A stretch of 32,646 nt of DNA from Treponema sp. (GTDB lineage: Bacteria; Spirochaetota; Spirochaetia; Treponematales; Breznakiellaceae): assembly GCA_012517385.1 (NCBI GenBank), contig JAAYUZ010000033.1, positions 1 through 32,646 on the forward strand, read 5' to 3'. Every line of letters begins with the position of its first letter. Position 1 is the stretch's first letter. Below are positions 16,538 through 26,155 of the stretch, one piece after another. The notes beneath the pieces were generated by a model, which was given only the letters and a program-made list of their open reading frames with translations, did no database searches and was not told the DNA's origin. The position numbers were made by a program, and so were the translations under genes.

Positions 16538-17844
16538 TGTTCAAACCTTCTCACATAAATACTAAGTGATATGCCTATACCAATAAGGGCTGAAAGCAAA
16601 GATGAACCACCATAGGATAGGAAAATTAACGGGATGCCGGTAATAGGCATAATACCCATGGTCATACCTACATTAATTAAGAAATGGAATACCAGCATGC
16701 CTGAGAAGCCCGCTACAATATATGCACCAAATGGATCTGATGTTGTTTTCATTATATTCAATAATCTTAGAACGATTAATAAGAAAAGAGAAAATAAAAG
16801 AACTCCTCCAATAAATCCCATTTCTTCTGAAAATATTGAAAAAATAAAGTCAGTGCTTTGTTGCGGCAGAAAGCGGTAATGACTCTGGGTTCCCTGTAAA
16901 TATCCTTTTCCCCAAAACCCACCAGAACCTATGGCTGTGATGGACTGAATTATATTCCAGCCAGAACCTTTTGGATCTATATATGGATCTAAAAACACGA
17001 TGAGACGCATTATTTGATAGTCTTTTAAAACCCGGTGAGCAACTAGTGATGCAAGTAAGGAAATTATTAACAATGAGAGGAAATAAACAATCCAATAAAA
17101 ATAATCTTTTCTGTATCTTTTATATCCGTACCAGGCGATGCCAGATATAAGAATCATTGAAAATTCCATGATGCCTACAAATTTTAAATTCTGAAATATT
17201 TTTAAGAAAGGAAATGCGCCTTTTAAAATATGGATCTGCCAAAGGGGCAATATGGTAAAAAAGCCAATTAAACCTATAAGCAAAATTGAATACACTATAT
17301 AACGCTTGGTTATTCCTGCTATAAAACAGGTAACTAAAAAAATAGGGATAAATACTAAAGCGGTACCAAGATCGGGCTGCAATAGAATAAAAAGCATCGG
17401 GATACCAACGATACCCCCCGCAATAGTAAATCTTTTTAAATGTTCTTCTGATCTTTGGGTGCCCTCTAAATATTTTGAAAGCAGAATAATTGTAGCAAGT
17501 TTAAGAAATTCTGAAGGCTGTATTCCAAAGCTGCCAAAACCAATCCAGGCTCGGGCACCATTAACTAATTTCCCAAAAAAGACAGTATATAACACTAATG
17601 CTAAGAAAAAAGCATAAAAATATTCTGCATAATCATAGAGACGTCGATAATCATATAGAACGATGATACCTATTAAAAATATCCCAATAATTGCAAAAAT
17701 AATTTGTTTAATATATTCATTCGTCATTAACACACCAGAAGAATTAATACCCGATGAATAAATCATGAGAATACCAAAAAAAGTAAGAATTATTGTAGAA
17801 AAAAAGAGTGAAAAATCTATTTCAACTAAGCGTTTAATATTCAT
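16534..17844 (-). CDS. rodA: Rod shape-determining protein RodA (SEDS glycosyltransferase)
   Basis: 436 residues against about 370 in E. coli. RodA polymerises lipid II into glycan strands in the elongasome, paired with PBP2. Diagnostic SEDS motifs are present: GARAWIGFGSFGIQPSEFLK, LLQPDLGTALVF, FLDPYIDPKGSGWNIIQS, FLPQQSTDFIFSIFSEEMGF with the catalytic-site Asp, and GIPLIFLSYGGSS. Many hydrophobic helices are visible. Between the QPDLGTA motif (about 156) and DYQIMR (about 275) there are about 65 residues more than I expect from E. coli RodA, including two hydrophobic stretches near 221-238 and 246-268. The ATG overlaps the mrdA stop (ATGA), and its own stop overlaps the radical SAM start. 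Confidence 0.97.
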   Translation of the reverse strand: MNIKRLVEIDFSLFFSTIILTFFGILMIYSSGINSSGVLMTNEYIKQIIFAIIGIFLIGIIVLYDYRRLYDYAEYFYAFFLALVLYTVFFGKLVNGARAWIGFGSFGIQPSEFLKLATIILLSKYLEGTQRSEEHLKRFTIAGGIVGIPMLFILLQPDLGTALVFIPIFLVTCFIAGITKRYIVYSILLIGLIGFFTILPLWQIHILKGAFPFLKIFQNLKFVGIMEFSMILISGIAWYGYKRYRKDYFYWIVYFLSLLIISLLASLVAHRVLKDYQIMRLIVFLDPYIDPKGSGWNIIQSITAIGSGGFWGKGYLQGTQSHYRFLPQQSTDFIFSIFSEEMGFIGGVLLFSLFLLIVLRLLNIMKTTSDPFGAYIVAGFSGMLVFHFLINVGMTMGIMPITGIPLIFLSYGGSSLLSALIGIGISLSIYVRRFEH

Positions 17845-19715
17845 TCACGCCGCTCCCTTGGAGACATAAGATATTGTAGACCTAATGTTTTTACCGCTTC
17901 TTCATAGGTTTGCTGTGCAAATATACCTTGAAAAATAATTGCAGAGGCATAGGGTGCCCACCATTCCCATGAGTTGCTGGCTTCAACGATGATAGATACT
18001 ACAATTTGGTCATCCGGGTTATCAGAGTTATAGGGTGCGTATGCAGCAAACCAGGAATGCCATCGATCTGATAATCCAACTTCTCCAGTTCCAGTTTTTC
18101 CTGCGACTTGAACAGCCTTAATATTCATGGGGAATCTTGCAGTTCCTTCTGTTATTACAGAGCGCATATTATCGCGGACCGTTTGAAAAACTCCAGAGTC
18201 AATATCACTTTTATGCAGCACACTCGGTTTTATCGTCTTAACTATTGCACCAGAAACTGGATCCCTAATCTCTTTAAGCAGATGGGGTTGATAAATAACT
18301 CCATTATTTACCACCATAGCCACCATATTTGCCATTTGAAGCGGTGTAACCAGAGTATATCCTTGGCCGATTGACATATTCATAGTATCGCCGGCAAGCC
18401 ATTTTTCATGAAATTTACGTTCTTTCCATTGAGGGGTTGGAATAAAACCTGCAATTTCACCTGGAATATCAGTACCTGTTGGTTCACCAAACCCGAAATC
18501 TTTTGCATATGTTACAATTCTTTCCACACCTAGATAATCTCGGCCGGTTACCCAGAAATATATATCGCATGACTGAGCAAGGGCCTGCTGTAAATTTAAG
18601 AATCCATGGCCAGGTTTATGAATCCAACATTTCCAGACCCGATTACCGTAGGATATTTCACCCTTACATTCTACAGTTTTATCTGGAGGAAAGGCTTTCT
18701 CATTGAGAATCGCTGTAGACATAATTACTTTAAATGTTGAAGCTGGAGGATAACTAGATTGAATTGCCCGGTTCAATAAGGGTTTTTTGGGATCCTCTAA
18801 CAATTGTTGGTACGCAAGGGACGCATCATTTTTATTAAACAGATTAGGATCGTACCATGGATAGGAAACCATTGCAAGGATTTCACCGGTATTAGGTTTT
18901 AAAATAACCACCGATCCCATCCGCTCTCCCAGAGCCTTTTCAGCTAATGTTTGCATCGACCGGTCTATGGTGAGAACAAGATTTTTTCCCATTTCAGGGC
19001 TTTCTTTTATAGTGTTTTCTATACTTGATACCTTTTTTCCTCTAACATCAACTATTTTTATCTCCCGGCCATTTTTACCACGCAATATCTCATCATATTG
19101 TTTTTCGATACCCGCTTTCCCAATTATATCTCCCGATTGATACCCCTTATTGTATAATATTTTTAATTCATCCTTCGTTATATCACCAACATAACCGATA
19201 ATATGGGCCATGCTTCCTGTATCAACATAATTCCGTATCGGATTAGATCTCCAGCTCACTCCAGGCAATTCACTCTTTCGTTCCGCAAGCTTCGCGATAG
19301 TTTCAAAGGGTACGTTAACTGCAATATCTATCGGTTGATACATATGGTAATATTGGGTCGGTATTTTTGCATCGATTGATTTTTTAGAAATACCAATAAT
19401 ATCCGCCACATTCTGAAAAACGATGGCAATGGATTCTTTTGGAATTTCAGCTGGCGTTATTTGAACAGCAAATGAATCTATATTTAATACTATAGGCTGA
19501 TTGATATTGCGGTCGAATATTTCGCCCCGCTGGGCAGGGATGATTGAAACTTGCTGAGCAATATTTGTTGCTTTCGAGCGGTATACATTTCCTGAAATGA
19601 TCTGCATACTGAACAATCGTATGGCAAAGGCTATAAATATTGAAATGTAAATGATTTGCAATAAGGTTATTCGTTCAGCGGGTCGTTCTTCGCCGGTTGG
19701 AATTTTTAATGCCAT
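17841..19715 (-). CDS. mrdA: Penicillin-binding protein 2 (elongasome transpeptidase)
   Basis: 624 residues. PBP2 cross-links peptidoglycan on the outer face of the inner membrane and activates RodA. One N-terminal membrane helix (about 18-40) is followed by the pedestal domain and the transpeptidase. The active-site motifs are STFK (nucleophile Ser326, within YPPASTFK), SCD at 382-384 and KTG at 540-542. A TTG at 19718 would add one residue, but ATG at 19715 has AAAGGA at a better spacing of six. That ATG overlaps the mreD stop by one base (TGATG). The downstream end overlaps rodA by four bases. Beta-lactams acting on cell elongation would be expected to target it. Confidence 0.96.
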   Translation of the reverse strand: MALKIPTGEERPAERITLLQIIYISIFIAFAIRLFSMQIISGNVYRSKATNIAQQVSIIPAQRGEIFDRNINQPIVLNIDSFAVQITPAEIPKESIAIVFQNVADIIGISKKSIDAKIPTQYYHMYQPIDIAVNVPFETIAKLAERKSELPGVSWRSNPIRNYVDTGSMAHIIGYVGDITKDELKILYNKGYQSGDIIGKAGIEKQYDEILRGKNGREIKIVDVRGKKVSSIENTIKESPEMGKNLVLTIDRSMQTLAEKALGERMGSVVILKPNTGEILAMVSYPWYDPNLFNKNDASLAYQQLLEDPKKPLLNRAIQSSYPPASTFKVIMSTAILNEKAFPPDKTVECKGEISYGNRVWKCWIHKPGHGFLNLQQALAQSCDIYFWVTGRDYLGVERIVTYAKDFGFGEPTGTDIPGEIAGFIPTPQWKERKFHEKWLAGDTMNMSIGQGYTLVTPLQMANMVAMVVNNGVIYQPHLLKEIRDPVSGAIVKTIKPSVLHKSDIDSGVFQTVRDNMRSVITEGTARFPMNIKAVQVAGKTGTGEVGLSDRWHSWFAAYAPYNSDNPDDQIVVSIIVEASNSWEWWAPYASAIIFQGIFAQQTYEEAVKTLGLQYLMSPRERRE

Positions 19716-20218
19716 CAATTTTCCTTTCTAGGTGTAAGTACCTTTTTAAAAAGTTTTAAAAAAGCAAACACAAAGGGCCCTGCTATGGCATTCAGAGCAA
19801 CTTCGATCCATAAAATATTTGATGCAAAATTATAGGTTGGGGTATTTGCATTAAATAAAAAATGAATAATGCTGATAATAATTGCTTTAACAATTGTTGC
19901 TCCAGCACAAAGAAGAACCGGAAAGATAATTATATCAAGAAAAAAAGTTCCTTTCATCAATCCGATCAATGATCCAATGATTGTACGACTTAAGGCATTA
20001 AAACCTAAAGGAGCTAAGGACAAAAAGTCTAACAAGAACCCAGAGGCAAAGCCGGTAATTTGACCAGTCATCGCTCCATTAACATAGGATATATACACAA
20101 GTATAATTAATGCTATATCTGGTATTACATGAAATATGGCAATTTTTGATAACAAACTTGATTGTATTATTCCTGCTATGATTATTAAAACAGTAGCCCA
20201 GCCAATAGTTTTACTCAT
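19715..20218 (-). CDS. mreD: Rod shape-determining protein MreD
   Basis: 167 residues of mostly hydrophobic sequence with five or six likely membrane helices, the usual shape of MreD. Recognisable features are the early proline in FHVIPDIALIILVYIS and the GFASGFLLDFLSLAPLGFNAL segment typical of the family. Two adjacent ATG codons exist at 20221 and 20218; AGGAG lies three bases from the first and six from the second, so 20218 is preferred. The gene overlaps the mreC stop and runs into mrdA. MreD is the integral membrane partner of MreC in the elongasome. Confidence 0.92.
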   Translation of the reverse strand: MSKTIGWATVLIIIAGIIQSSLLSKIAIFHVIPDIALIILVYISYVNGAMTGQITGFASGFLLDFLSLAPLGFNALSRTIIGSLIGLMKGTFFLDIIIFPVLLCAGATIVKAIIISIIHFLFNANTPTYNFASNILWIEVALNAIAGPFVFAFLKLFKKVLTPRKEN

Positions 20219-21083
20219 CATCGGCTCCTGTGTTACTCTTTTCTATAACAAAGACATATTCAAGTCGGGAAAAATCGATGGAAGGTTCCAATTCCACGGT
20301 TAAAGATGTTTCATATTCCTGAAAAATTATCTTTGAAACACGTCCAATTTCGATACCCTTAGGATAAATTCCACCCAAACCGCTGGTTACGACCCTATCG
20401 CCATATTGTATTTCATCCTTCGCGCGTTTCTTTATATATTTCATGACTAAAGGACCATTAGAATCCCCCTGACCGGATACAATTCCTTCATAGAGGGATT
20501 GTGCAAAGCGGGCTGAAACATAAGAATTATAATCATAGACTGGCATTACCATGCTTTCATGACGCCCAACTTGCACTACAAGACCAACGAGCCCCTGGGT
20601 TCCATCTTGAAAAGCAATAACAGCCATGTTCTTTTTAATACCTTCTTTTATCCCCTTATCGATTACAAATGAAGAGAAAAGGTTATCTGGATCTTTACCA
20701 ATAATTTGGGCTGGAATATGCTTATAAAACAAATTTTGAGAAAAACTGAGCTGTTTTTTTAGATTGATGTTCTCCTGTTCAATATCTGCAGCACTTCTTG
20801 CCAGTTCTTCATATCGTTCTAACTGTTTCACCAATTGATCATATTCTTCTTTAAGTCTGCTTAATTCTTTTACGGAGAGAACGGTCTTTTGAACTGAGGC
20901 TGTAACTTCCTGTATCGCACCACGGATGCCTGAAAACAGAGAGAACCCTACATCCCGAACATCAATTACAAAACTACGGGTAGAAAAAAGCAAACAAGAG
21001 AAGGAAATGGTAACTAAGGCAAGAAACACATATAGGGTGTTATTAGACCTCTTAGGAGCAGGTCCATTCGTTCTTAAGGCCAT
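20211..21083 (-). CDS. mreC: Rod shape-determining protein MreC
   Basis: 290 residues: a short basic N-terminus, one membrane helix (about 17-34), a coiled coil (about 70-115) and the beta-rich extracytoplasmic domain. Family signatures include AQIIGKDPDNLFSSFVIDKG, MAVIAFQDGTQGLVGLVVQVG, GDRVVTSGLGGIYPKGIEIG and VELEPSIDFSRLEYVFVI. MreC forms periplasmic filaments that switch PBP2 to its active state. It starts nine bases after the mreB stop. AGAGG is only one base from the ATG, a tight spacing that may lower its translation relative to mreB. Confidence 0.96.
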   Translation of the reverse strand: MALRTNGPAPKRSNNTLYVFLALVTISFSCLLFSTRSFVIDVRDVGFSLFSGIRGAIQEVTASVQKTVLSVKELSRLKEEYDQLVKQLERYEELARSAADIEQENINLKKQLSFSQNLFYKHIPAQIIGKDPDNLFSSFVIDKGIKEGIKKNMAVIAFQDGTQGLVGLVVQVGRHESMVMPVYDYNSYVSARFAQSLYEGIVSGQGDSNGPLVMKYIKKRAKDEIQYGDRVVTSGLGGIYPKGIEIGRVSKIIFQEYETSLTVELEPSIDFSRLEYVFVIEKSNTGADDE

Positions 21084-21091
21084 GCCTCTTG

Positions 21092-22135
21092 TTATCCATT
21101 CAGATTATCATAGATGCTTATGGTATTATCAAAACCTTTGGCATACTCAAAGTATTTACCTGCACCAAGGGCAACACAATCGAGGGGCCGCTCTGCAAGA
21201 ATAACCGGAACGCCTGTCTCTTTTGAAATGAGTTTAGGCAGTCCTTTTAATAGGGATCCGCCGCCGGTCATAACTATACCCCGTTCAACAATATCTGCCG
21301 CCAATTCTGGCGGAGTCTGTCCAAGAGTCCGTTTTATTTCTTCTATGATTTGAGTAATCGGATCTTTTAGGGCCTCCCGTACCTCGACCGAATCGATTTC
21401 GAGCCGGCGCGGAAGCCCTGTAATTGCATCGGTCCCCTTAATTTCTACCTTTTCTATGGTTTTATCCGGTGAAGCATTACCGATTTCAATTTTTAGCTTT
21501 TCAGCAGTCTGTTCACCAATAATTAGATTATGGACACTGCGAACATGTTTAATAATTGCTTCATCAAATTCATCGCCACCAAGACGGATTGCGTTAGTCA
21601 CAACCATGCCGCCTAAGGATATTACGGAAATTTCAGTAGTACCACCACCAATATCACATATCATGTGACCTGCGGGTTCAAATATTGGAATATCAGCACC
21701 AATTGCGGCAGCAAGACTTTCTTCTATTACTTTGACATCCCGTGCCCCTGCTTTATAAGCGCTTTCTTCTACTGCCCTACGCTCAACTTCGGTTATACAG
21801 GATGGAACGCCGATTACCATTCGGGGCTTTACGAACCAATGCCGTGGAAGCACTTTAGAGATGAAATAACGGATCATCTTTTCTGTTGTTTCAAGGTCCG
21901 CAATTACCCCGTCTCGCAGCGGCCGAATTGCAATGATGTCTCCAGGTGTTTTCCATAACATCCGTTTAGCATCAGATCCAACGGCAACGACCTTTTTAGT
22001 ACCCCGTTCTACGGCAACTACCGAGGGTTCATTTATAACGATTCCTTTCCCTCGTACATAAATAAGGGTATTACAGGTTCCTAAATCTATTCCAATATCA
22101 GAGGAAAGATTGTCAAACAAATTTCCGCGAGCCAT
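21092..22135 (-). CDS. mreB: Rod shape-determining protein MreB (bacterial actin)
   Basis: 347 residues, the normal size. MreB polymerises into membrane-associated actin-like filaments that orient wall synthesis. The phosphate-1 motif [15 protein letters not shown], the [10 protein letters not shown] segment, phosphate-2 [17 protein letters not shown] and the C-terminal [20 protein letters not shown] are all intact. A start at 22141 would touch the ribosome site; GGAGG is six bases from the ATG at 22135, so 22135 is chosen. The gene follows the TPR gene by 14 bases. The N-terminal [12 protein letters not shown] keeps the amphipathic character used for membrane contact. Confidence 0.98.
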   Translation of the reverse strand: MARGNLFDNLSSDIGIDLGTCNTLIYVRGKGIVINEPSVVAVERGTKKVVAVGSDAKRMLWKTPGDIIAIRPLRDGVIADLETTEKMIRYFISKVLPRHWFVKPRMVIGVPSCITEVERRAVEESAYKAGARDVKVIEESLAAAIGADIPIFEPAGHMICDIGGGTTEISVISLGGMVVTNAIRLGGDEFDEAIIKHVRSVHNLIIGEQTAEKLKIEIGNASPDKTIEKVEIKGTDAITGLPRRLEIDSVEVREALKDPITQIIEEIKRTLGQTPPELAADIVERGIVMTGGGSLLKGLPKLISKETGVPVILAERPLDCVALGAGKYFEYAKGFDNTISIYDNLNG

Positions 22136-22149
22136 AAACATCCTCCGGT

Positions 22150-23085
22150 TTACATACTGAGCCGATTTCGAGCCGGCCCGTGGTTAGGATCTATTTTGAG
22201 CGTTTTACGCCATTCTGATCGTGCTTTTATGCTATCCCCTGAACTATAATAGAGTTCTCCAAGCTTAAAGTGGGCTTCTGCATTTTGATCATTATCAGCA
22301 ATAATTGCAAGGTACTGATCGATAGCTTCCTGTTGTTTCCCCTCTATAACAAGTAAAGGGGCTAACAGAAGTCGAGCACTAGATGTAAGCTCATCATCTT
22401 TGGTGCTCTCTATACATCTATATAGGTATGCCTTTGCATTATCATATTCTTCAAGACCGATATAGGATTTCGCAATTGCCAGAAGCAAGAGATCCGAAGC
22501 TGGTTTATCAGGCTGTAAGATTTCAGAGAATGCGGCTACACTGTTTCTATAATCATTAACAGATGCATAGGCCAGGCCCAGATATTCATTAAGATCGGGG
22601 GATGAAAACCCCAGATTCTTTGCTTTTTCCAGGTAAAGTATGGCTGAATCAGCAAATGAAGGACCGCTTTTAAAATAGGCCTTCCCTAAAACATAGGGTA
22701 TTCTGCCATCTTTAAGGTTAGAATCATGGAGGAGCACCTTCCGCAGGGCTGCAATACATTCATCATAATAAACCTGAGCATCCTGAGGCGCAGTTTGGGC
22801 TTCTGCTACCTGAAAAGACGCAAACCCGTAAAGCATTAGCAAGAAGGTGTCGAAAGGTTTTTTCTGCAAATTGATTTTTACTTCTCCCAGCAGTTCTTCA
22901 TACTGGCCATTATTCCATAGGGTAAGCAGATGATTTACGCTATTTGCTTTCTCGATCCGATTTTGACGAACAATAAAAAAGAGAGAAATTGACACTATAA
23001 GTAATAATCCCAAGAAGACAGCCAGCTTTATGGCCCGCTTTTTGAGTATTTCTGATGCATAGGATGAACGGGAGCGAGAAAACAT
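22150..23085 (-). CDS. TPR-repeat membrane protein heading the mre operon
   Basis: 311 residues. A basic N-terminus ([18 protein letters not shown]) precedes one membrane helix (about 19-38) and a long helical region with TPR motifs, for example [20 protein letters not shown] and [20 protein letters not shown] with the final [13 protein letters not shown]. The frame is open to a TTG at 23124, but that triplet belongs to a likely -35 box, so I use the ATG at 23085. No good Shine-Dalgarno site lies before it; see the promoter entry. Its place at the head of mreBCD-mrdA-rodA suggests an envelope scaffold role in cell elongation. No specific function is assigned. Confidence 0.85.
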   Translation of the reverse strand: MFSRSRSSYASEILKKRAIKLAVFLGLLLIVSISLFFIVRQNRIEKANSVNHLLTLWNNGQYEELLGEVKINLQKKPFDTFLLMLYGFASFQVAEAQTAPQDAQVYYDECIAALRKVLLHDSNLKDGRIPYVLGKAYFKSGPSFADSAILYLEKAKNLGFSSPDLNEYLGLAYASVNDYRNSVAAFSEILQPDKPASDLLLLAIAKSYIGLEEYDNAKAYLYRCIESTKDDELTSSARLLLAPLLVIEGKQQEAIDQYLAIIADNDQNAEAHFKLGELYYSSGDSIKARSEWRKTLKIDPNHGPARNRLSM

Positions 23086-23094
23086 GGTGGTTAT

Positions 23095-23124
23095 GATATA
23101 ACCTGTTTTTGAATAAAAAGTCAA
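23095..23124 (-). promoter_or_regulatory. Candidate promoter of the TPR-mre-rodA operon
   Basis: Read on the minus strand, TTGACT at 23124-23119 (5 of 6 to the -35 consensus) is followed after 18 bases by TATATC at 23100-23095 (4 of 6 to the -10). Transcription would start around 23088, only a few bases before the ATG at 23085, giving a nearly leaderless mRNA. The -10 lies inside a perfect inverted repeat, GGTTAT-GAT-ATAACC (23089-23103), which could be an operator. Confidence 0.4.
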
Positions 23125-23134
23125 CGTAAAAAAA

Positions 23135-23539
23135 CGATGGATCCATAAGCCGGGTTCTGTCTAACGGCTCCGGTATCCGGAACCGTAGGATTGCCATCTA
23201 TCTAGCAGTATTGTTGCCAACACTGTCGACGCAGTTAACCCGCGGATTAACGAAGGGGCCCTTCACTCCGCTGCTCAACTTTGCTCCTGATGAGGTTTGC
23301 CGTGCCATACCTGTTACCAGGTATGCGGTGGGCTCTTACCCCACCCTTTCACCCTTACTAAACTGCAAAATCCCATGATTTTGCAATAAAGCGGTATACT
23401 TTCTGTTGCACTGTCTGTCTCTGAAAAGACTTTCATCTCTTCAAAGCCCGGGTGTTACCCGGCATCATGCCCTGAGGAGCCCGGACTTTCCTCTTATAAT
23501 ATGTAAACCACATGTCATAAGCGGCAATCGGATCCATCG
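23135..23539 (-). ncRNA. rnpB: RNase P RNA, type A
   Basis: This is the catalytic RNA that matures tRNA 5' ends. On the minus strand the near-universal GAGGAAAGTCCGGGCTCC (plus strand 23476-23493) and the 3' ACAGAACCCGGCTTAT (23145-23160) form the conserved core. A 10-base P1 helix pairs 23530-23539 with 23135-23144. The middle region (GGGTGAAAGGGTG, then GGGTAAGAGCCCACC) and an 8-base helix capped by a GTAA tetraloop (23306-23325) resemble the E. coli type A fold. Another 9-base hairpin lies at 23364-23385. Seven U residues follow P1 (23134-23128), a likely transcript end. The 5' end lies ten bases after the zinc-ribbon gene stop, so it may be processed from that transcript. Ends are set by P1 and are approximate. 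Confidence 0.96.
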
Positions 23540-23549
23540 TTATAACTAT

Positions 23550-24404
23550 TTATTCGTCATACTCCATATCAACTTTATCGTCTTCTTCGTCCTCTTCTTC
23601 TTCGTCCTCTTCTTCCTCATCAAGGTCAAGATCATCAAGGTCAGAAAGGCTTCCCGAATCTTCGTCATTAAAGAAGTCCTGTTCACCCTGTTCGGATTCT
23701 TCATAATAAAGGATACGGGAGCAATAGGGACAGAATACGATTTCTTCACCCATCCGTACCTGGTTGGCAAACTGAGCAGGCAGGATCATGTGGCACCCAT
23801 TGCACACACCACCCTTTATTGGAACAATACCAAGGCCCATTTTATTACGGATAATCCGTTCAAATTTAAAATATACTTCCGGATCAAGTCCAGGGGTAAG
23901 GTTCTGTTCTTCTTCGATGAGGGCTGCTATTTGAGCTTTTTTTTCTGCAATCTCAGCTTCAATACCAGCGCGACGTTCAGCCAATTCTTTTTCTGCAGCT
24001 TCAATCATGGAAGCATCGGACTGTAATTCTTCTGCCAGAACAGAGAGCTGTTTTTCTTCCCGTTGCAGATCCTTTCGATACTGCTGTTCCTTTTCAGTCG
24101 CATCCTTAATTTCTTTGTCAAGGGCTTCATATTCTCTCTGGGTTGAAATCGTATCCATGTTGCGTTCAGCCCGTTCCCGATTAGCCTCTGCTTCGGCTAA
24201 CAGCGTTTTGAACTGGGCTACATTGGCTTTAACCCGATCATATTCCTGATTCTTTTCAATAAAAGATTTCTTCAGCCGCGCAAGAACATCTTCCTGGGTG
24301 GTGAGAATTTTAGGAATTTCCTGGATTTCATGTTCCAGCTCAATTTTTTGAGAAAGGATATCTTGCAGTGTCCGCAATTTTCCAAATACTTCATCCATTA
24401 CCAT
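23550..24404 (-). CDS. Coiled-coil zinc-ribbon protein (CT398-like) with acidic tail
   Basis: 284 residues. About residues 10-170 form a long charged coiled-coil hairpin (for example RERAERNMDTISTQREYEAL), followed by a zinc ribbon with two CxxC knuckles (GGVCNGCHMILP and IVFCPYCSRILYY). This matches the C4-type zinc ribbon (DUF164, CT398) family found in many bacteria, whose function is not settled. The last 45 residues are an added tail of almost only Asp and Glu (EEEEDEEEEDEEDD), encoded by a GAA/GAC-rich tract at about 23575-23640. AGGGG lies six bases before the ATG at 24404. It sits 14 bases after rpoD and just before rnpB. A link to transcription is suggested by this context only. Confidence 0.9.
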   Translation of the reverse strand: MVMDEVFGKLRTLQDILSQKIELEHEIQEIPKILTTQEDVLARLKKSFIEKNQEYDRVKANVAQFKTLLAEAEANRERAERNMDTISTQREYEALDKEIKDATEKEQQYRKDLQREEKQLSVLAEELQSDASMIEAAEKELAERRAGIEAEIAEKKAQIAALIEEEQNLTPGLDPEVYFKFERIIRNKMGLGIVPIKGGVCNGCHMILPAQFANQVRMGEEIVFCPYCSRILYYEESEQGEQDFFNDEDSGSLSDLDDLDLDEEEEDEEEEDEEDDKVDMEYDE

Positions 24405-24418
24405 GCTATTCCCCTCTA

Positions 24419-26155
24419 TTAGTGATCCAGATAATCCTTAAGCTTGCGGCTTCGCTTCGGATGTCGCAGTCGCCTCAAAGCTTTAGCTTCTATCTGCCGG
24501 ATTCGTTCCCGTGTTACGTTAAAATACAAACCTACCTCTTCCAAGGTAAGTGAATATCCATCATCGAGTCCAAACCGCATTTTTAAGACCTCCTGTTCAC
24601 GGGGAGGAAGGGTTTGTAATACAGTACGCAGCTGTTCCTGCAATAAGGTAAATGCGGTCTGGTTCGCAGGATTTTCAACATCCTTGTCTTCGATAAAGTC
24701 CCCAAGGAGAGAATCTTCTTCTTCACCGATAGGAGTTTCAAGAGAAATCGGCTCTCTAGCCACATTTTTAACCGATTTTACCCTTTGGGCGGTCCATCCA
24801 AGCCGTTCTGCAATTTCTTCATCCGTAGGTTCCCGACCAAGAACCTGCATAAGCTGACGGGACTCCCGCACGACCTTATTGATCTGTTCTATCATGTGTA
24901 CAGGTACCCGAATAGTACGTGCCTGATCGGAAATAGACCGGGTAATGGCCTGTCGAATCCACCAGGTAGCATAGGTAGAAAACTTATATCCCTTGCGGTA
25001 CTCAAATTTCTCTACAGCTTTAATGAGCCCGATATTTCCTTCCTGAACAAGATCAAAGAAATGGAGGCCCCTGTTAGTATATTTCTTTGCAATTGATACA
25101 ACGAGCCGAAGATTCGCCTTTATCAGCCGATCCTTGGCGCTCTTCATCATGATCCGGCCCCGGTTAATTTCCTTGGCCATTTTATTTATGTTTTCAATGG
25201 GCTCTTCAAATTCAGCTTCCATCTGGTGCATTTTCTTTTCTGTTACCTGGATATGCCGAATTAACTCCTTAATTTCATCAGAAGAGAGTCCGAGCTCCTC
25301 TTCTTTCCGTTCCCGTTCTTCTTTAATGGTCAAACTTCGACCCAGGGAACGTAATTCTTTAACAGATCCAACCCTGAGCCGTTTTTCGATTCGTTCCTGT
25401 TCCTTTTTATATTTTTTTATTTTTTTTGCGGCTTGAACAAATTTTTCAGAAAAACTACTGATTTCTTCTGGATGTATTTCAGCCTCAGCGAGAATAGGAA
25501 TAATTTTCTGACGAAGCGCTGCCAGTTCGCTGTTATCAAAAATATCCCCGCCTCTGGCGAGAATATGCCGCTTCATATCCATGTATTGTTTTAAATCGGG
25601 ACCTACCTGTTTCAGGGTATCCCGGTAATATTGATTCAGCCGGCGGCGTTCGGCCATATATTCAGTAATTTCTTTTTTAGAAAGGTTCATTTCCCGCGGG
25701 TCCTTCTTAGAAAAGGCTCGCTGGGCTATTGCATAGTATTCGGGAATTATCATTCCGGATTTTTTAACGACCCGTTTTATGATATTTTCCCCTTCTTCCA
25801 TCTGTTTGGAAAGCTCCACTTCCTGTTCTGCGGTAAGAAGATTTTCCTTTCCAATTTCACGCAAATAGAGTCGTATTGGATCATCAACAGAAGATTCTTT
25901 GTCATTATATACAAGTCGTTTTTTTTCTGTTTCTGAAGTCTTTTGTTCTTCGACTTCCTCTTCTTCGGATAAATTTTCTTCTTCGATAAGCTGGATGTTG
26001 TTTTCTTCCAGAAGAGCCAATACTTCTTCAATTTTTTCCGAATTAACGATGTGTTCCGGCAAAAAATCCGAAAGTTCGTCGTAGGAGAGGCTCTTTTTTT
26101 CTTTAGCGTATTCGATCAGCTTCGCAACTGCGGGGTCAAGCTGCAATTCCGTCAT
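24419..26155 (-). CDS. rpoD: RNA polymerase primary sigma factor RpoD
   Basis: 578 residues. This is the housekeeping sigma factor that directs RNA polymerase to promoters. A region 1.1-like N-terminus ([15 protein letters not shown]) and an acidic linker come first, then region 1.2 ([20 protein letters not shown]), the non-conserved insert, region 2 ([20 protein letters not shown] and [19 protein letters not shown]), region 3 and region 4 ([40 protein letters not shown]). The region 2.4 and 4.2 helices read like standard sigma-70, so -35 TTGACA and -10 TATAAT promoters are expected. The ATG overlaps the dnaG stop (ATGA), so the two are translationally coupled. Confidence 0.98.
   Translation of the reverse strand: MTELQLDPAVAKLIEYAKEKKSLSYDELSDFLPEHIVNSEKIEEVLALLEENNIQLIEEENLSEEEEVEEQKTSETEKKRLVYNDKESSVDDPIRLYLREIGKENLLTAEQEVELSKQMEEGENIIKRVVKKSGMIIPEYYAIAQRAFSKKDPREMNLSKKEITEYMAERRRLNQYYRDTLKQVGPDLKQYMDMKRHILARGGDIFDNSELAALRQKIIPILAEAEIHPEEISSFSEKFVQAAKKIKKYKKEQERIEKRLRVGSVKELRSLGRSLTIKEERERKEEELGLSSDEIKELIRHIQVTEKKMHQMEAEFEEPIENINKMAKEINRGRIMMKSAKDRLIKANLRLVVSIAKKYTNRGLHFFDLVQEGNIGLIKAVEKFEYRKGYKFSTYATWWIRQAITRSISDQARTIRVPVHMIEQINKVVRESRQLMQVLGREPTDEEIAERLGWTAQRVKSVKNVAREPISLETPIGEEEDSLLGDFIEDKDVENPANQTAFTLLQEQLRTVLQTLPPREQEVLKMRFGLDDGYSLTLEEVGLYFNVTRERIRQIEAKALRRLRHPKRSRKLKDYLDH

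Noticed and set aside
23086-23124. N-terminal extension of the TPR gene from TTG 23124
   Set aside because: The TTG is part of a likely -35 box and has no ribosome site; the 13 added residues look unlike a protein N-terminus.
23406-24026. 206-codon plus-strand frame rich in Phe and Leu
   Set aside because: It is antisense to the zinc-ribbon gene and rnpB; its composition is the mirror of the Glu/Asp/Lys coding on the other strand.
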